Positions 54,260 through 62,689 of a stretch of DNA of 64,000 nucleotides are shown in pieces; positions within the stretch are counted from its first letter, which is position 1; every line of letters starts with the position of its first letter. The DNA is from Maribacter sp. GTDB lineage: Bacteria; Bacteroidota; Bacteroidia; Flavobacteriales; Flavobacteriaceae. The DNA lies in the NCBI GenBank assembly GCA_011050675.1, contig DRFI01000010.1, positions 247,962 through 311,961 of the forward strand. Reading direction: 5' to 3'. A program made the translations under genes and the position numbers. Below the pieces are notes generated by a model that did no database searches, had not been told where the DNA came from, and saw only the letters and a list, made by a program, of their open reading frames with translations.

Positions 54260-54586
54260 ATGGAACAACAAAAATTACCCAACGTAACCTTAGCTTTAGT
54301 ACTTGCTATTTTAGGATTTGTATGCTGCTGTCTAGGTGGTCTACCAGGAATTATCTTAGGTGGTATAGCTTTATTCTTAACATCTAAAGATGAAAAGACT
54401 TACCAAGCAAATCCTCAAGATTATTCTAACTATAGCACCTTAAAAACAACTAAAACTGTTTCTATTATAGTATTAGTAATTGGTGTGCTTTATTTAGCAT
54501 ATTCTATATACGGAGTTATGAGTATTGGTGGATGGGATGCTTACATGGAGCAAGTTCAAATGATGTCTGAACAATTCTCACAATAA
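54260..54586 (+). CDS. CCC-motif membrane protein, copy 1
   Basis: 108 aa, two main hydrophobic segments. The first contains a run of three cysteines (FVCCCLGGLPGIILGGIAL, about 22-40) that names the family. A soluble loop (SKDEKTYQANPQDYSNYSTL) leads to the second helix (VSIIVLVIGVLYLAYSIYGVM). No signal peptide or known enzyme motif. It follows DUF2752 after 15 nt and precedes a paralogue by 4 nt. No function is known to me. Confidence 0.78.
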   Translation: MEQQKLPNVTLALVLAILGFVCCCLGGLPGIILGGIALFLTSKDEKTYQANPQDYSNYSTLKTTKTVSIIVLVIGVLYLAYSIYGVMSIGGWDAYMEQVQMMSEQFSQ

Positions 54587-54590
54587 TTAA

Positions 54591-54902
54591 ATGAACAATT
54601 CTCAGTACGAACAAATACCAGGTTCTAGTAACGCATTAACCTTTGGAATTTTATCCATTGTATTAACCATTTTCTGTTGTGGTCCTTTTGGAGCCATATT
54701 CAGCATTATTGGTTTAAGCAGTGCGAAGAAGGCAAAAAGGTTTTATGAAAACAACCCTGGTAATTATAGAGGATATGAAAATATAAATACTGGTAGGATT
54801 TTATCTTACATTGGTCTTGCAATAGCTATTATCCTTTTAATACTTTCTATAGTCTACTTCGGTTTAATAATAGCAGTACTTGCTTCAGCCGATTTTCAAT
54901 AG
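54591..54902 (+). CDS. CCC-motif membrane protein, copy 2
   Basis: 103 aa paralogue of the preceding protein. The cysteine run is reduced to CC (TIFCCGPFGAIFSIIGL, about 26-42). The loop is SAKKAKRFYENNPGNYRGYENINTG with the same N-P-x-x-Y spacing, and a second helix (ILSYIGLAIAIILLILSIVYFGL) follows. The shared loop and two-helix plan indicate tandem duplication. A strong terminator follows the stop codon. Confidence 0.78.
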   Translation: MNNSQYEQIPGSSNALTFGILSIVLTIFCCGPFGAIFSIIGLSSAKKAKRFYENNPGNYRGYENINTGRILSYIGLAIAIILLILSIVYFGLIIAVLASADFQ

Positions 54903-54920
54903 AAATAAAATTACAATCAA

Positions 54921-54952
54921 AAAAAATCCCCGACTTACATCGGGGATTTTTT
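54921..54952. terminator. Bidirectional terminator, CCC-motif genes / rocD
   Basis: AAATCCCCGA and TCGGGGATTT pair around CTTACA, with A and T runs outside. It can serve both converging transcripts. Confidence 0.9.
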
Positions 54953-54956
54953 ATTT

Positions 54957-56237
54957 CTATTTTTTAAACTCTTTCAGTGTTTTAATAATAATCGAAACAC
55001 AATCTAGTAGTTCCTCTTTAGTCATTACCAAAGGCGGTGCAAAACGAATTATATTACCATGAGTTGGTTTCGCTAACAACCCATTTTCCTTTAATGCCAT
55101 ACATATATCCCAAGCTGTACTACTTTCTTCTGTATCATTAATTAGTATCGCATTCAAGAGACCTTTACCGCGTACACTATTTACCAAATCGCTAGTTTCA
55201 ATAAACTTGGTTAGTTCTGCTCTAAAAAGCTCTCCTAATACAAAAGCATTCTCTGCTAATTTTTCATCTTTAACAACCTCAAGAGCCGCCATACCTACAG
55301 CAGCAGCAATAGGGTTTCCACCAAACGTACTACCGTGATTTCCTGGTCTAATAACACTCATTATAGAGTCATTAGCCAAAACAGCAGAAACCGGGTAGGC
55401 ACCACCAGACAAAGCTTTACCTAAAATTAAAATATCTGGTTTAATTTCTGGAGTCCCACTACAATGCTTATCAGAACAAGAGCAATTACCACAAGTAGCT
55501 AATAAACGACCTGTTCTAGCAATACCTGTTTGTACTTCGTCAGCAATGAACAGTACATTATACTTTTCACATAATGCTTTTGCTCCGCTTAAATACCCTT
55601 CAGATGGCACATAAACACCTGCTTCACCTTGTATAGGCTCAACTAAGAAACCTGCAACATTTGAATTTGATTTTAATACTTCTTCTAAAGCATTTAAATT
55701 ATCGTATTCTATTTTAATGAATCCGTCAGTATACGGTCCAAAATTTTTACGGGCAACAGGATCGTTAGAGAAAGAAATTATAGTTGTAGTACGACCGTGA
55801 AAATTATTTTCACAAACGACAATCTCTGCGCTATTTTCAGCTATTCCTTTCTTTTCATAAGCCCACTTTCTACAAATTTTCAATGCAGTTTCTACAGCCT
55901 CTGCACCAGTATTCATTGGCAAAAGTTTATCGAAATGAAAAGTTTCAGTAGCATACTTCTCGTACTTGCCCAGCATATCATTATAAAATGCTCTAGACGT
56001 CAATGACAAGGTTTTTGCTTGTTCAGTCATTGCATCTACAATTTTTGGATGACAATGACCTTGGTTTACTGCAGAATATGCAGAAAGAAAATCATAATAT
56101 TTTTTTCCTTCAACGTCCCATACAAATACACCTTCACCTTTACTTAATACTACAGGTAGTGGGTGATAATTGTGGGCTCCGTGTTTTTCTTCTAATGCGA
56201 TAGCATCCTTAGAAGAGATGTTTTCTAAAATTGACAT
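54957..56237 (-). CDS. rocD: Ornithine--oxo-acid aminotransferase
   Basis: PLP-dependent enzyme (426 aa) converting ornithine and 2-oxoglutarate to glutamate-5-semialdehyde and glutamate. Motifs: EKHGAHNYHPLPVVLSKGEG (about 17-36), YDFLSAYSAVNQGHCHPKI, NTGAEAVETALKICRKW, FHGRTTT, ADEVQTGIARTGRLL and the PLP lysine in DILILGKALSGGAYP. Between the metal-free ADEVQTG motif and the PLP-lysine motif lies a short Cys-rich insert (C-x2-C-x-C-x4-C in LATCGNCSCSDKHC), absent from most OATs outside Bacteroidota as far as I know. It is otherwise typical in length. Confidence 0.92.
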   Translation of the reverse strand: MSILENISSKDAIALEEKHGAHNYHPLPVVLSKGEGVFVWDVEGKKYYDFLSAYSAVNQGHCHPKIVDAMTEQAKTLSLTSRAFYNDMLGKYEKYATETFHFDKLLPMNTGAEAVETALKICRKWAYEKKGIAENSAEIVVCENNFHGRTTTIISFSNDPVARKNFGPYTDGFIKIEYDNLNALEEVLKSNSNVAGFLVEPIQGEAGVYVPSEGYLSGAKALCEKYNVLFIADEVQTGIARTGRLLATCGNCSCSDKHCSGTPEIKPDILILGKALSGGAYPVSAVLANDSIMSVIRPGNHGSTFGGNPIAAAVGMAALEVVKDEKLAENAFVLGELFRAELTKFIETSDLVNSVRGKGLLNAILINDTEESSTAWDICMALKENGLLAKPTHGNIIRFAPPLVMTKEELLDCVSIIIKTLKEFKK

Positions 56238-56490
56238 GGTAAAAATTACTTTAAATAAAACTTTAGCAATTCCTTCTATACCTTTTTCCTTTCGAAGAGT
56301 CGAAAATTCAGCGTGGGAGAGAAATCATCCTTGTGGAATTACAAACTTAACAAATATTTTTTTTGAATCACTATAAAATCACAAATTACCTATGAAGTAC
56401 CGTAAAATTTGACCTTTTACATAAAATTGCGTTCTACTAAATACAACCAATTTATTATATAAAAAGAACATTATGAATTATTTATAGAAC

Positions 56491-57645
56491 ATGATGGCTA
56501 GCCTTTCAAATTCAGTTAGCGGCTTTTTTCCCGAGTACGATCGGTGCAATATTGATACTGCTTATTGGATGGTTCATTGCAGGATTTTTAAAAAGACTAA
56601 TCAGCAAATTTATTAAAAGAACAAAAGTTGATAGTAAACTGGGCTCGGGCAAAATTGAACTCTCCTCTTTCTCTGGCAAGCTTGTTTATTTTTTCATTAT
56701 GATATTTGTCTTCATGCTAGCCTTAGAAAAACTGGGCATTACAAGTGTTCTAGATCCTGTAAAAAATCCAATTAATGGATTTAAAGGTTACATACCTAAT
56801 ATTGTAGGTACTGGCTGAGTAGCCATATCGGCTATATGCTAGCTACTATTGTTTCTGAGCTAGTTGGACTCTCTGGGGAAACAATACAGAGTTTTGTACC
56901 TAAATTAAAACTACCAGAAAATTTAAATTTAGTCAACATACTTAAAAAGGTAGTTTTTATTTTCATATTTATACCGTTCTTGATTATTGTTTTGAATATA
57001 TTGAATATGGATGCTATTTCGGTACCGACAACTCATATTCTAGAACAATTTTTCAATACTATTCCTAAAATTATAGTAACTGTTCTTATAGTTTTAATCT
57101 TTGTAATTGAAGGTGAATTTGTTTCAGGATTAGTTATCGACTTATTAGAAAGTTTAAACTTAGAGGGTATAATCACTAGAATGAATTTAGGTAACATTTC
57201 TCCTAATGCGAACCTACCAAAATTGATAGGCAATATTGTCTATTTCTTCATTGTCCTTTTTGGAATTACTACGGCTTTAGAAAAATTAGAATTCCAAAAG
57301 CTAACAAAAGTACTTGACACATTAGTAGGTTTTTCTGGTAATATTCTTTTCGTATTGATGATATTAATTATAGGGAATTGGATTGCATCTACTGCTCATA
57401 AAACAATGGCTATAAATGAAAACAATTTTTTTGTTGCATCAATTGTAAGAATGTGCATTTTAGTGATATTCTAAGCTATGGGACTTAAAACAATGGGTAT
57501 TGGAGATAACATTATAAACATGGCATTTGGTATTACCTTAGGTACAATTGCCATCACCATTGCGCTTTCTTTTAGTCTTGGTGGTAGAGAAGCTGCAGGA
57601 AAACAGATGGAAAGAATTTTAAATAAATTCAATAAAAGTAAATAG
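56491..57645 (+). pseudogene. Broken mechanosensitive ion channel family (TM-helix repeat) gene
   Basis: A once-continuous membrane-protein gene with at least four lesions. Frame 1 starts MMASLSNSVSGFF and is lost by one extra base in the T/C run at 56524-56532. The correct frame then runs PSTIGAILILLIGWFIAGF to GYIPNIVGTG and hits TGA at 56816. A missing base near 56827 shifts to IGYMLATIVSELVG onward. A TAA at 57472 interrupts before AMGLKTMGIGDNIINMAFG, and the original end is TAG at 57643. The repeated TM-helix units and the closing GGREAAGKQME segment are those of mechanosensitive-channel family proteins. Base use is like the neighbours, so the decay looks recent. Confidence 0.85.
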
Positions 57646-57673
57646 TAAAAAAAATACAATTGTTTTTATATTG

Positions 57674-57712
57674 AAAGTCAAGGGACCCTGTTTAAGGTTC
57701 CTTGACTTTTTT
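57674..57712 (+). terminator. Terminator after the channel pseudogene
   Basis: AAAGTCAAGG-ACC and GGT-CCTTGACTTT pair across a seven-base loop, followed by T-rich sequence. The terminator remains intact although the gene is broken. Confidence 0.8.
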
Positions 57713-57809
57713 ATTATTATTATAGCAAATAATAACCTCTCGCCAAGCAAACTAAGAATAACCTAAGCCATATTTAACTAAAATAAATAGTTCCTAGTAC
57801 GTGTATTAG

Positions 57810-57841
57810 TTGTAATAAATGCAAACGGATGCTTACTTTTG
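57810..57841 (+). promoter_or_regulatory. rlmD promoter (TTG-N21-TACTTTTG)
   Basis: TTG at 57810-57812 and TACTTTTG at 57834-57841 are 21 nt apart, the Bacteroidota arrangement. The -7 box ends 4 nt before the ATG at 57846, which decides the start and rules against an earlier in-frame ATG at 57819. Confidence 0.7.
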
Positions 57842-57845
57842 CGCT

Positions 57846-59258
57846 ATGCGAAAAAAGACAAAGCGACTGGTTTTTGAAAACGTTACTGTAACAGATGCAG
57901 CAGCAAAAGGTAAAACTATAGGTAAAGCACCTGACGGAAGAGTTATCTTTTTAACCAACACCGTACCAGGCGATGTGGTCGATGTACAAACGACCAAAAA
58001 ACGTAAAGCATATTTTGAGGGTATCGCAACAAATTTCCATTCCCTTTCAGATAAGCGTGTAGAACCTGTTTGTCAACATTTTAATGTATGTGGCGGTTGC
58101 AAATGGCAAGATATGGGCTATGAGCACCAATTGTTTTACAAACAAAAAGAAGTAGAGAATAATTTAAAAAGGATAGGTCATTTAGATTTACCAGAACTAA
58201 TCCCTATTCTTGGTTCTGAAAAGCAATATTTCTATAGAAATAAAATGGAATTTTCATTTTCAGATAGTCGCTGGCTAACCCTAGATGAAATACAGTCTGA
58301 CAATCAAATAGAAGATAAGAATGCACTAGGATTTCATATTCCTGGAATGTGGGATAAAATTTTAGACATAGAAAAATGTCACTTACAAAAAGACCCATCG
58401 AATGCTATTCGTCTAGAGACTAAAAAATTTGCTACTGCAAACGGATTAACATTTTTTAATCCAAGAAATCAGTACGGTATGTTACGCACCTTAATGATCC
58501 GTACCACATCTACTGGTGAGATTATGGTTTTAGTTCAGTTTTTTGAAAATGACAAAGAAAAAAGGGAATTACTTCTCAGTCATCTTTCAACAACATTTCC
58601 AGAAATTACATCTCTATTATATGTAATTAACCCAAAACAGAATGATACAATATATGATCAAGAAATCATATGTTTTGCTGGTAGAGATCATATTTTTGAG
58701 GAAATGGAAGGATTGAAATTTAAAATCAATGCAAAATCATTTTACCAAACTAATTCTGAACAAGCTTACGAATTATATAAAATAACTAGAAATTTTGCCG
58801 ATTTAAAAGGTGATGAGTTGGTGTATGACCTTTACACAGGTACTGGTACTATTGCACAATTTGTTTCAAAAAAAGCCAAAAAAGTAGTCGGTATAGAATC
58901 TGTTCCTGAAGCTATTTTAGATGCAAAAGCAAATGCGCTTCGTAATAATATCGAGAACGTAGATTTCTTTGTTGGCGATATGAAAAATGTATTCAACGAA
59001 CAATTTATTGCTCAAAATGGTGTGCCAGATGTAATTATCACTGATCCTCCACGCGATGGCATGCATAAAGACGTTGTTCAACAAATACTAAACATCGCTC
59101 CTAAAAAAGTAGTTTATGTTAGCTGTAATAGCGCGACGCAGGCTAGAGATTTAGAATTAATGAAAGAGATGTATACAATTACCAAAGTTCAGCCGGTAGA
59201 CATGTTTCCACAGACCCATCACGTAGAAAATGTTGTACTTTTAGAAAAGAAAGTTTAA
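57846..59258 (+). CDS. rlmD: 23S rRNA (uracil-C5)-methyltransferase, RlmD-like
   Basis: RNA m5U methyltransferase (470 aa). An N-terminal TRAM domain (about 5-60) precedes the Fe-S cluster cysteines in PVCQHFNVCGGCKW. The SAM-binding domain has YDLYTGTGTIAQF, then a GDMKNVF motif and the DPPRDGMH segment, and the catalytic Cys lies in VSCNSATQARD. The position 1939 assignment is by family. The chosen ATG at 57846 removes nine residues that would be encoded across the -7 promoter box. Downstream genes DUF6452 (1 nt gap) and DUF6048 follow in one transcript. Confidence 0.92.
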   Translation: MRKKTKRLVFENVTVTDAAAKGKTIGKAPDGRVIFLTNTVPGDVVDVQTTKKRKAYFEGIATNFHSLSDKRVEPVCQHFNVCGGCKWQDMGYEHQLFYKQKEVENNLKRIGHLDLPELIPILGSEKQYFYRNKMEFSFSDSRWLTLDEIQSDNQIEDKNALGFHIPGMWDKILDIEKCHLQKDPSNAIRLETKKFATANGLTFFNPRNQYGMLRTLMIRTTSTGEIMVLVQFFENDKEKRELLLSHLSTTFPEITSLLYVINPKQNDTIYDQEIICFAGRDHIFEEMEGLKFKINAKSFYQTNSEQAYELYKITRNFADLKGDELVYDLYTGTGTIAQFVSKKAKKVVGIESVPEAILDAKANALRNNIENVDFFVGDMKNVFNEQFIAQNGVPDVIITDPPRDGMHKDVVQQILNIAPKKVVYVSCNSATQARDLELMKEMYTITKVQPVDMFPQTHHVENVVLLEKKV

Positions 59259-59259
59259 A

Positions 59260-59766
59260 ATGAGAAGATTTCAAATCGGATTATTGATTTTCCTAGGTAT
59301 TATCTTCGCATCATCATGTGAGAAAGATGATATCTGCGTTGAGGGTGATACACCTCTTTTGGTTATAGAATTTTACGATGTTACAGATACGTCTGCTTTA
59401 AAAGAAGTAACGACTTTAAGAGTTGTAGGAGTTGGACAAAATGTTACTGTAAATACCGTAACGGATAGAAGCACAGTAAGTACTATTTCTATTCCTTTGA
59501 AAACAGACGAGGATTCTACAAGTTTTATATTAATCAGTGATTCTGCTAAAAATGAAGATGGCACAGAAACTGGAAATGTTGATACTATTACTTTTTACTA
59601 TAACCGTTTAGAAGATTTTCTATCTCGAGGATGCGGTTTTGTTGTCAATTATGATGAACTTCAAGGAAGTCTTACTGCCGATGATAATAACTGGATTCAA
59701 GATATTGAAATAACACAATCCCTAGTCACAAACTCAGATTCTACACATGTCAAGATTTTTCATTAA
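59260..59766 (+). CDS. DUF6452 family lipoprotein
   Basis: 168 aa lipoprotein with lipobox ASSC at about Cys20. It has a paired cysteine early in the mature protein (CEKDDIC) and a later GCGFVVNYDEL segment, with alternating beta strands between (LLVIEFYDVTDT, DTITFYYNRLEDF). The length and cysteine pattern suit DUF6452. It starts 1 nt after rlmD and overlaps the DUF6048 gene by 20 nt, a conserved trio in this lineage as I recall. Function unknown; probably an envelope protein acting with the next gene product. Confidence 0.75.
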   Translation: MRRFQIGLLIFLGIIFASSCEKDDICVEGDTPLLVIEFYDVTDTSALKEVTTLRVVGVGQNVTVNTVTDRSTVSTISIPLKTDEDSTSFILISDSAKNEDGTETGNVDTITFYYNRLEDFLSRGCGFVVNYDELQGSLTADDNNWIQDIEITQSLVTNSDSTHVKIFH

Positions 59767-60532
59767 TCTTTTATTTCTACTTTGTTCTTGTTTGGTATTT
59801 AGTCAAAACAAGCCCATAGATTTAAACCCTAAAGATACGGTAGAGCACAAACAGTCTTATGGTCTTGGATTAGGTATAGATTTAAGTAGGATCATAACAG
59901 GGGCTTTAGATGATAATTACAAAGGTTTTGAAATTGTTGCCGATTACAGGTTAAATCAAAATTTGTATCTCGCTGCCGAACTTGGAAACGAAGAAAAAAC
60001 AAGACAAGAAGACCTTTACAATTTTACCACTTCTGGGAATTATTTAAAAATAGGTGTAAACAAAAATACATATGCTAACTGGTACGGGGAGCATAATTTA
60101 ATTTACATAGGCGGTAGATTAGCATTTAGCACCTTTGAAAATACCCTAAATAATTATCAATATTTCAATACCAATAGATATTGGAACGCAGAGAATTTTT
60201 CAAATGGATCTGACATACCTGAAAAATTTTCTGGTCTTTCTGCCACGTGGATAGAAGCTGTTTTTGGAACGAAAATAGAAATAATTTCAAATTTATATAT
60301 GGGAGCCAGTATACGTCTAGGTCTTATTTTAAGCCAAAAAGATGACGAGCGCTTCCCTAACCTCTGGGTACCAGGCTTTAATAAAGTAACTTGGGATAGT
60401 AATTTTGGGGTTGGATATAATTATAGCATCTCTTATTTCTTGCCTCTTTATAAAAAGAAAAATAAAGTCAAGAAAAAAATTGAAGAATCGTTACCTCCAC
60501 AAGACCCACCAAAGCCAAAAGAGCGTTTATAA
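59747..60532 (+). CDS. DUF6048 family outer-membrane-like protein
   Basis: 261 aa with a signal peptide (about 1-19, ending VFSQ) and a beta-strand-rich body: SYGLGLGIDLSRIITG, GFEIVADYRLNQNLYLAAELG, IYIGGRLAFSTF and MGASIRLGLILS, alternating like a small outer-membrane barrel. The C-terminal tail is basic and proline-rich (KKKNKVKKKIEES, then PPQDPPKPKERL). It overlaps the DUF6452 gene by 20 nt and converges with a small minus-strand gene by a 6-nt overlap. Function unknown; the two DUFs probably work together at the outer membrane. Confidence 0.78.
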   Translation: MSRFFINLLFLLCSCLVFSQNKPIDLNPKDTVEHKQSYGLGLGIDLSRIITGALDDNYKGFEIVADYRLNQNLYLAAELGNEEKTRQEDLYNFTTSGNYLKIGVNKNTYANWYGEHNLIYIGGRLAFSTFENTLNNYQYFNTNRYWNAENFSNGSDIPEKFSGLSATWIEAVFGTKIEIISNLYMGASIRLGLILSQKDDERFPNLWVPGFNKVTWDSNFGVGYNYSISYFLPLYKKKNKVKKKIEESLPPQDPPKPKERL

Positions 60533-60757
60533 TATCTTAAACCCTTTTATAAAAATCCATTTCATTACAATCTTCTCTACTCCCTCAATTTTAGTAATGG
60601 CAAATTTTGGAGCTAAAAAAGAAGCCGCAATAGCTGAAATTACCGCTAAATAAAAAGAGTCTATTGTTAGCGTTAAATGTAATATAAAACGAAATAACAC
60701 GAAGAGACCAGCGAAACCTAAGAAATTATAAATTAGAACTTTATGTTTAGGTTTCAT
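60527..60757 (-). CDS. Small two-helix membrane protein
   Basis: 76 aa with two hydrophobic segments (VLIYNFLGFAGLFVLFRFIL at about 7-26 and FYLAVISAIAASFLAPKFAI at about 35-54). No recognised family. Its start overlaps the methyltransferase stop by 4 nt (ATGA), so it is translationally coupled to that gene, and its end overlaps the DUF6048 end by 6 nt. The coupling and coherent hydrophobic pattern support a real gene. Confidence 0.65.
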   Translation of the reverse strand: MKPKHKVLIYNFLGFAGLFVLFRFILHLTLTIDSFYLAVISAIAASFLAPKFAITKIEGVEKIVMKWIFIKGFKIL

Positions 60758-61923
60758 TCTTCATTACCTTTTTGATACTTCGCTTTTTTGCTACCCTCGT
60801 ACATCTCATATTTTACCAAACGAGATTCTAAATGACTATTAAAAACTTTTATCTTACGAGAAGGTCGTAATCCAACAAACTTTAGAGCAGGTAGATTACT
60901 AGTAATAAACCAAGCATTGGTTCCTGGATACCCTTGTTTTAAAGTGTCTCCAATAGCACTATAGAAGTTTTCCATATCTATATCTAATCGTTCACCATAT
61001 GGTGGATTAAAGCACATATGCAGCGTTCCTTTTGTTTGTTTATCAGTTTTGAAAAAATCCTTTCGTTCAACAGTTATATAATCCGTTAGGTTGGCATTTT
61101 CAATATTGTCTTGGGCTTTTCTCACTGCAGAAGGCGCTTTATCATAACCAATAATCTTATGATGGAATTCTCTGGTCTTCTTTAAGCTAGAATCGATGAT
61201 TTTTTCAAATAGTTCTGCATCGAAATCTGTCCATTTTTCAAAAGCAAAACCTTTTCTATTAATGTTTGCCGGTATATTACAAGCAATCATTGCAGCCTCT
61301 GTTAACATTGTTCCACTACCACACATTGGGTCCAAAAAATCGCTTTGTCCATCCCAACCACTCAATAAAAGCAATCCCGAGGCTAAGACTTCATTAATAG
61401 GCGCAATATTTGTTGCTGTACGATATCCCCTTTTGTGTAATGAATTACCAGAACTATCTAAAGAAACATTACAATCATTGTTATGAATATGAATGTTTAT
61501 TCGTAAATCTGGATCCTTTACATCAACATCTGGTCTAGTACCATCAGTATCTCTAAATTTATCTACTATCGCATCTTTAGTTTTTTGAGAAATATATAAT
61601 GAATGGGTAAACTGTTCAGAATTTACCGTGGCATCAATAGCAAATGTTTCACTGACAGAAAGATATTCTGTCCATTCCATTGCATATATCTTTTTATATA
61701 AATCATTTTCATCTCTAACACGAAATGAATGAATAGGTTTAATAATTTTTATAGCAGTTCTTAAACATAGATTTGCTTTGTACATGAAGCCCATATCCCC
61801 TTCAAAAGATACATTTCTAACTCCTTCAACAACATTACTTGCACCAAGATTCCTAAGTTCTTTTGAAAGAAGTTCTTCAAAACCAAATAAGGTCTTAGCG
61901 ACCATTTTAAAATTATTACTCAT
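60754..61923 (-). CDS. THUMP-domain RNA methyltransferase (RlmL/TrmN-like)
   Basis: Class I SAM-dependent methyltransferase with an N-terminal THUMP RNA-binding domain (389 aa). Motifs: an N-terminal VAKTLFGFEELLSKELRNLG, THUMP region (about 50-150), DFLDPMCGSGTMLTEAAM (about 205-222) and the catalytic FNPPYGERL (about 308-316). The pattern of RlmKL N-terminal halves or TrmN-type m2G enzymes is clear; the target base is not. Two starts are close (Met1 and Met3); the later one is used, with a -7 box 21 nt upstream. It is followed by the small membrane gene. Confidence 0.89.
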   Translation of the reverse strand: MSNNFKMVAKTLFGFEELLSKELRNLGASNVVEGVRNVSFEGDMGFMYKANLCLRTAIKIIKPIHSFRVRDENDLYKKIYAMEWTEYLSVSETFAIDATVNSEQFTHSLYISQKTKDAIVDKFRDTDGTRPDVDVKDPDLRINIHIHNNDCNVSLDSSGNSLHKRGYRTATNIAPINEVLASGLLLLSGWDGQSDFLDPMCGSGTMLTEAAMIACNIPANINRKGFAFEKWTDFDAELFEKIIDSSLKKTREFHHKIIGYDKAPSAVRKAQDNIENANLTDYITVERKDFFKTDKQTKGTLHMCFNPPYGERLDIDMENFYSAIGDTLKQGYPGTNAWFITSNLPALKFVGLRPSRKIKVFNSHLESRLVKYEMYEGSKKAKYQKGNEE

Positions 61924-61943
61924 ATCCATCTTTTCTCGTACCG

Positions 61944-61951
61944 CAAAAATA
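61944..61951 (-). promoter_or_regulatory. -7 element TATTTTTG of the THUMP methyltransferase gene
   Basis: This is an exact TAnnTTTG match on the minus strand, 20 nt before the Met at 61923. No -33 TTG at the expected distance is obvious. Confidence 0.5.
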
Positions 61952-62017
61952 CGCTAATTTTAACGCCAGTTTAATTTATGTCCAATTTCCTTTTTCAAAA
62001 GCATAACTAGCATATAA

Positions 62018-62689
62018 ATGATTTATATTTTACCAATTCTTGGAGTGCTCATTAGTTTTCTTTTTGTTGTTGTTGCTAAACCTCAAAAAAATGAATCTTT
62101 TAAACTCCTATTAGCATTTAGTGGTGCTTTTTTATTAGCCTTGACCATATTTGAAATGCTACCAGAAGTCTATTTAAATATAGACCCTAAGACCATAGGC
62201 GTTTTTATAATGCTAGGAATATTATTTCAAATATTTTTAGAATTTTTCTCTAAAGGTGCAGAACACGGTCATGTACATATGTCAAAAGAGAACAATACTT
62301 TTCCTTGGTTATTATTTATAAGTCTTTGTATACATTCCCTATTAGAGGGCTTACCTATTGGAACTAATGACACCATAATATATGGTATTCTAATACATAA
62401 GATTCCTATTGCCATTATACTAAGCATATTCTTATTAGGTTCTAATATTAAGCCTATTCATGCTGGTATGTTTATGATATTATTCTCTTTAATGACCCCA
62501 CTAGGTACTTATTTAGCACATACAATAAACCTATTATCTACCTACAGTGATTATTTAAATGCTTTATTGATAGGAATATTTCTACATATATCTACTGTAA
62601 TATTATTTGAAAGTTCTGAAGGTCATAAATTTAATCTGAGAAAATTATTAGTGATTATATTTGGTATAACAATAGCTTATTTTTTGTAA
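62018..62689 (+). CDS. ZIP family divalent-metal transporter
   Basis: Inner-membrane metal uptake protein (223 aa) with about eight helices. The His-rich loop GAEHGHVHMSKE (about 81-92) and the metal-site helices IHSLLEGLPIG (about 106-116) and IHKIPIAIILSIF (about 126-138) are classical ZIP features. Zinc, iron or manganese is the likely cargo; sequence does not decide. The stop codon abuts the next ATG (DUF4268), so the two are coupled. No metal-responsive operator was recognised upstream. Confidence 0.9.
   Translation: MIYILPILGVLISFLFVVVAKPQKNESFKLLLAFSGAFLLALTIFEMLPEVYLNIDPKTIGVFIMLGILFQIFLEFFSKGAEHGHVHMSKENNTFPWLLFISLCIHSLLEGLPIGTNDTIIYGILIHKIPIAIILSIFLLGSNIKPIHAGMFMILFSLMTPLGTYLAHTINLLSTYSDYLNALLIGIFLHISTVILFESSEGHKFNLRKLLVIIFGITIAYFL

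Noticed and set aside
56491..57645. Stop-codon readthrough or programmed frameshifting in the channel gene
   Set aside because: Two different stop codons and two frameshifts of opposite sign in one gene, with no slippery site or downstream structure that I can see, fit decay far better than recoding.
57819..57845. Earlier ATG start for rlmD
   Set aside because: The nine extra codons lie on a complete TTG-N21-TACTTTTG promoter, so they would not be in the mRNA.
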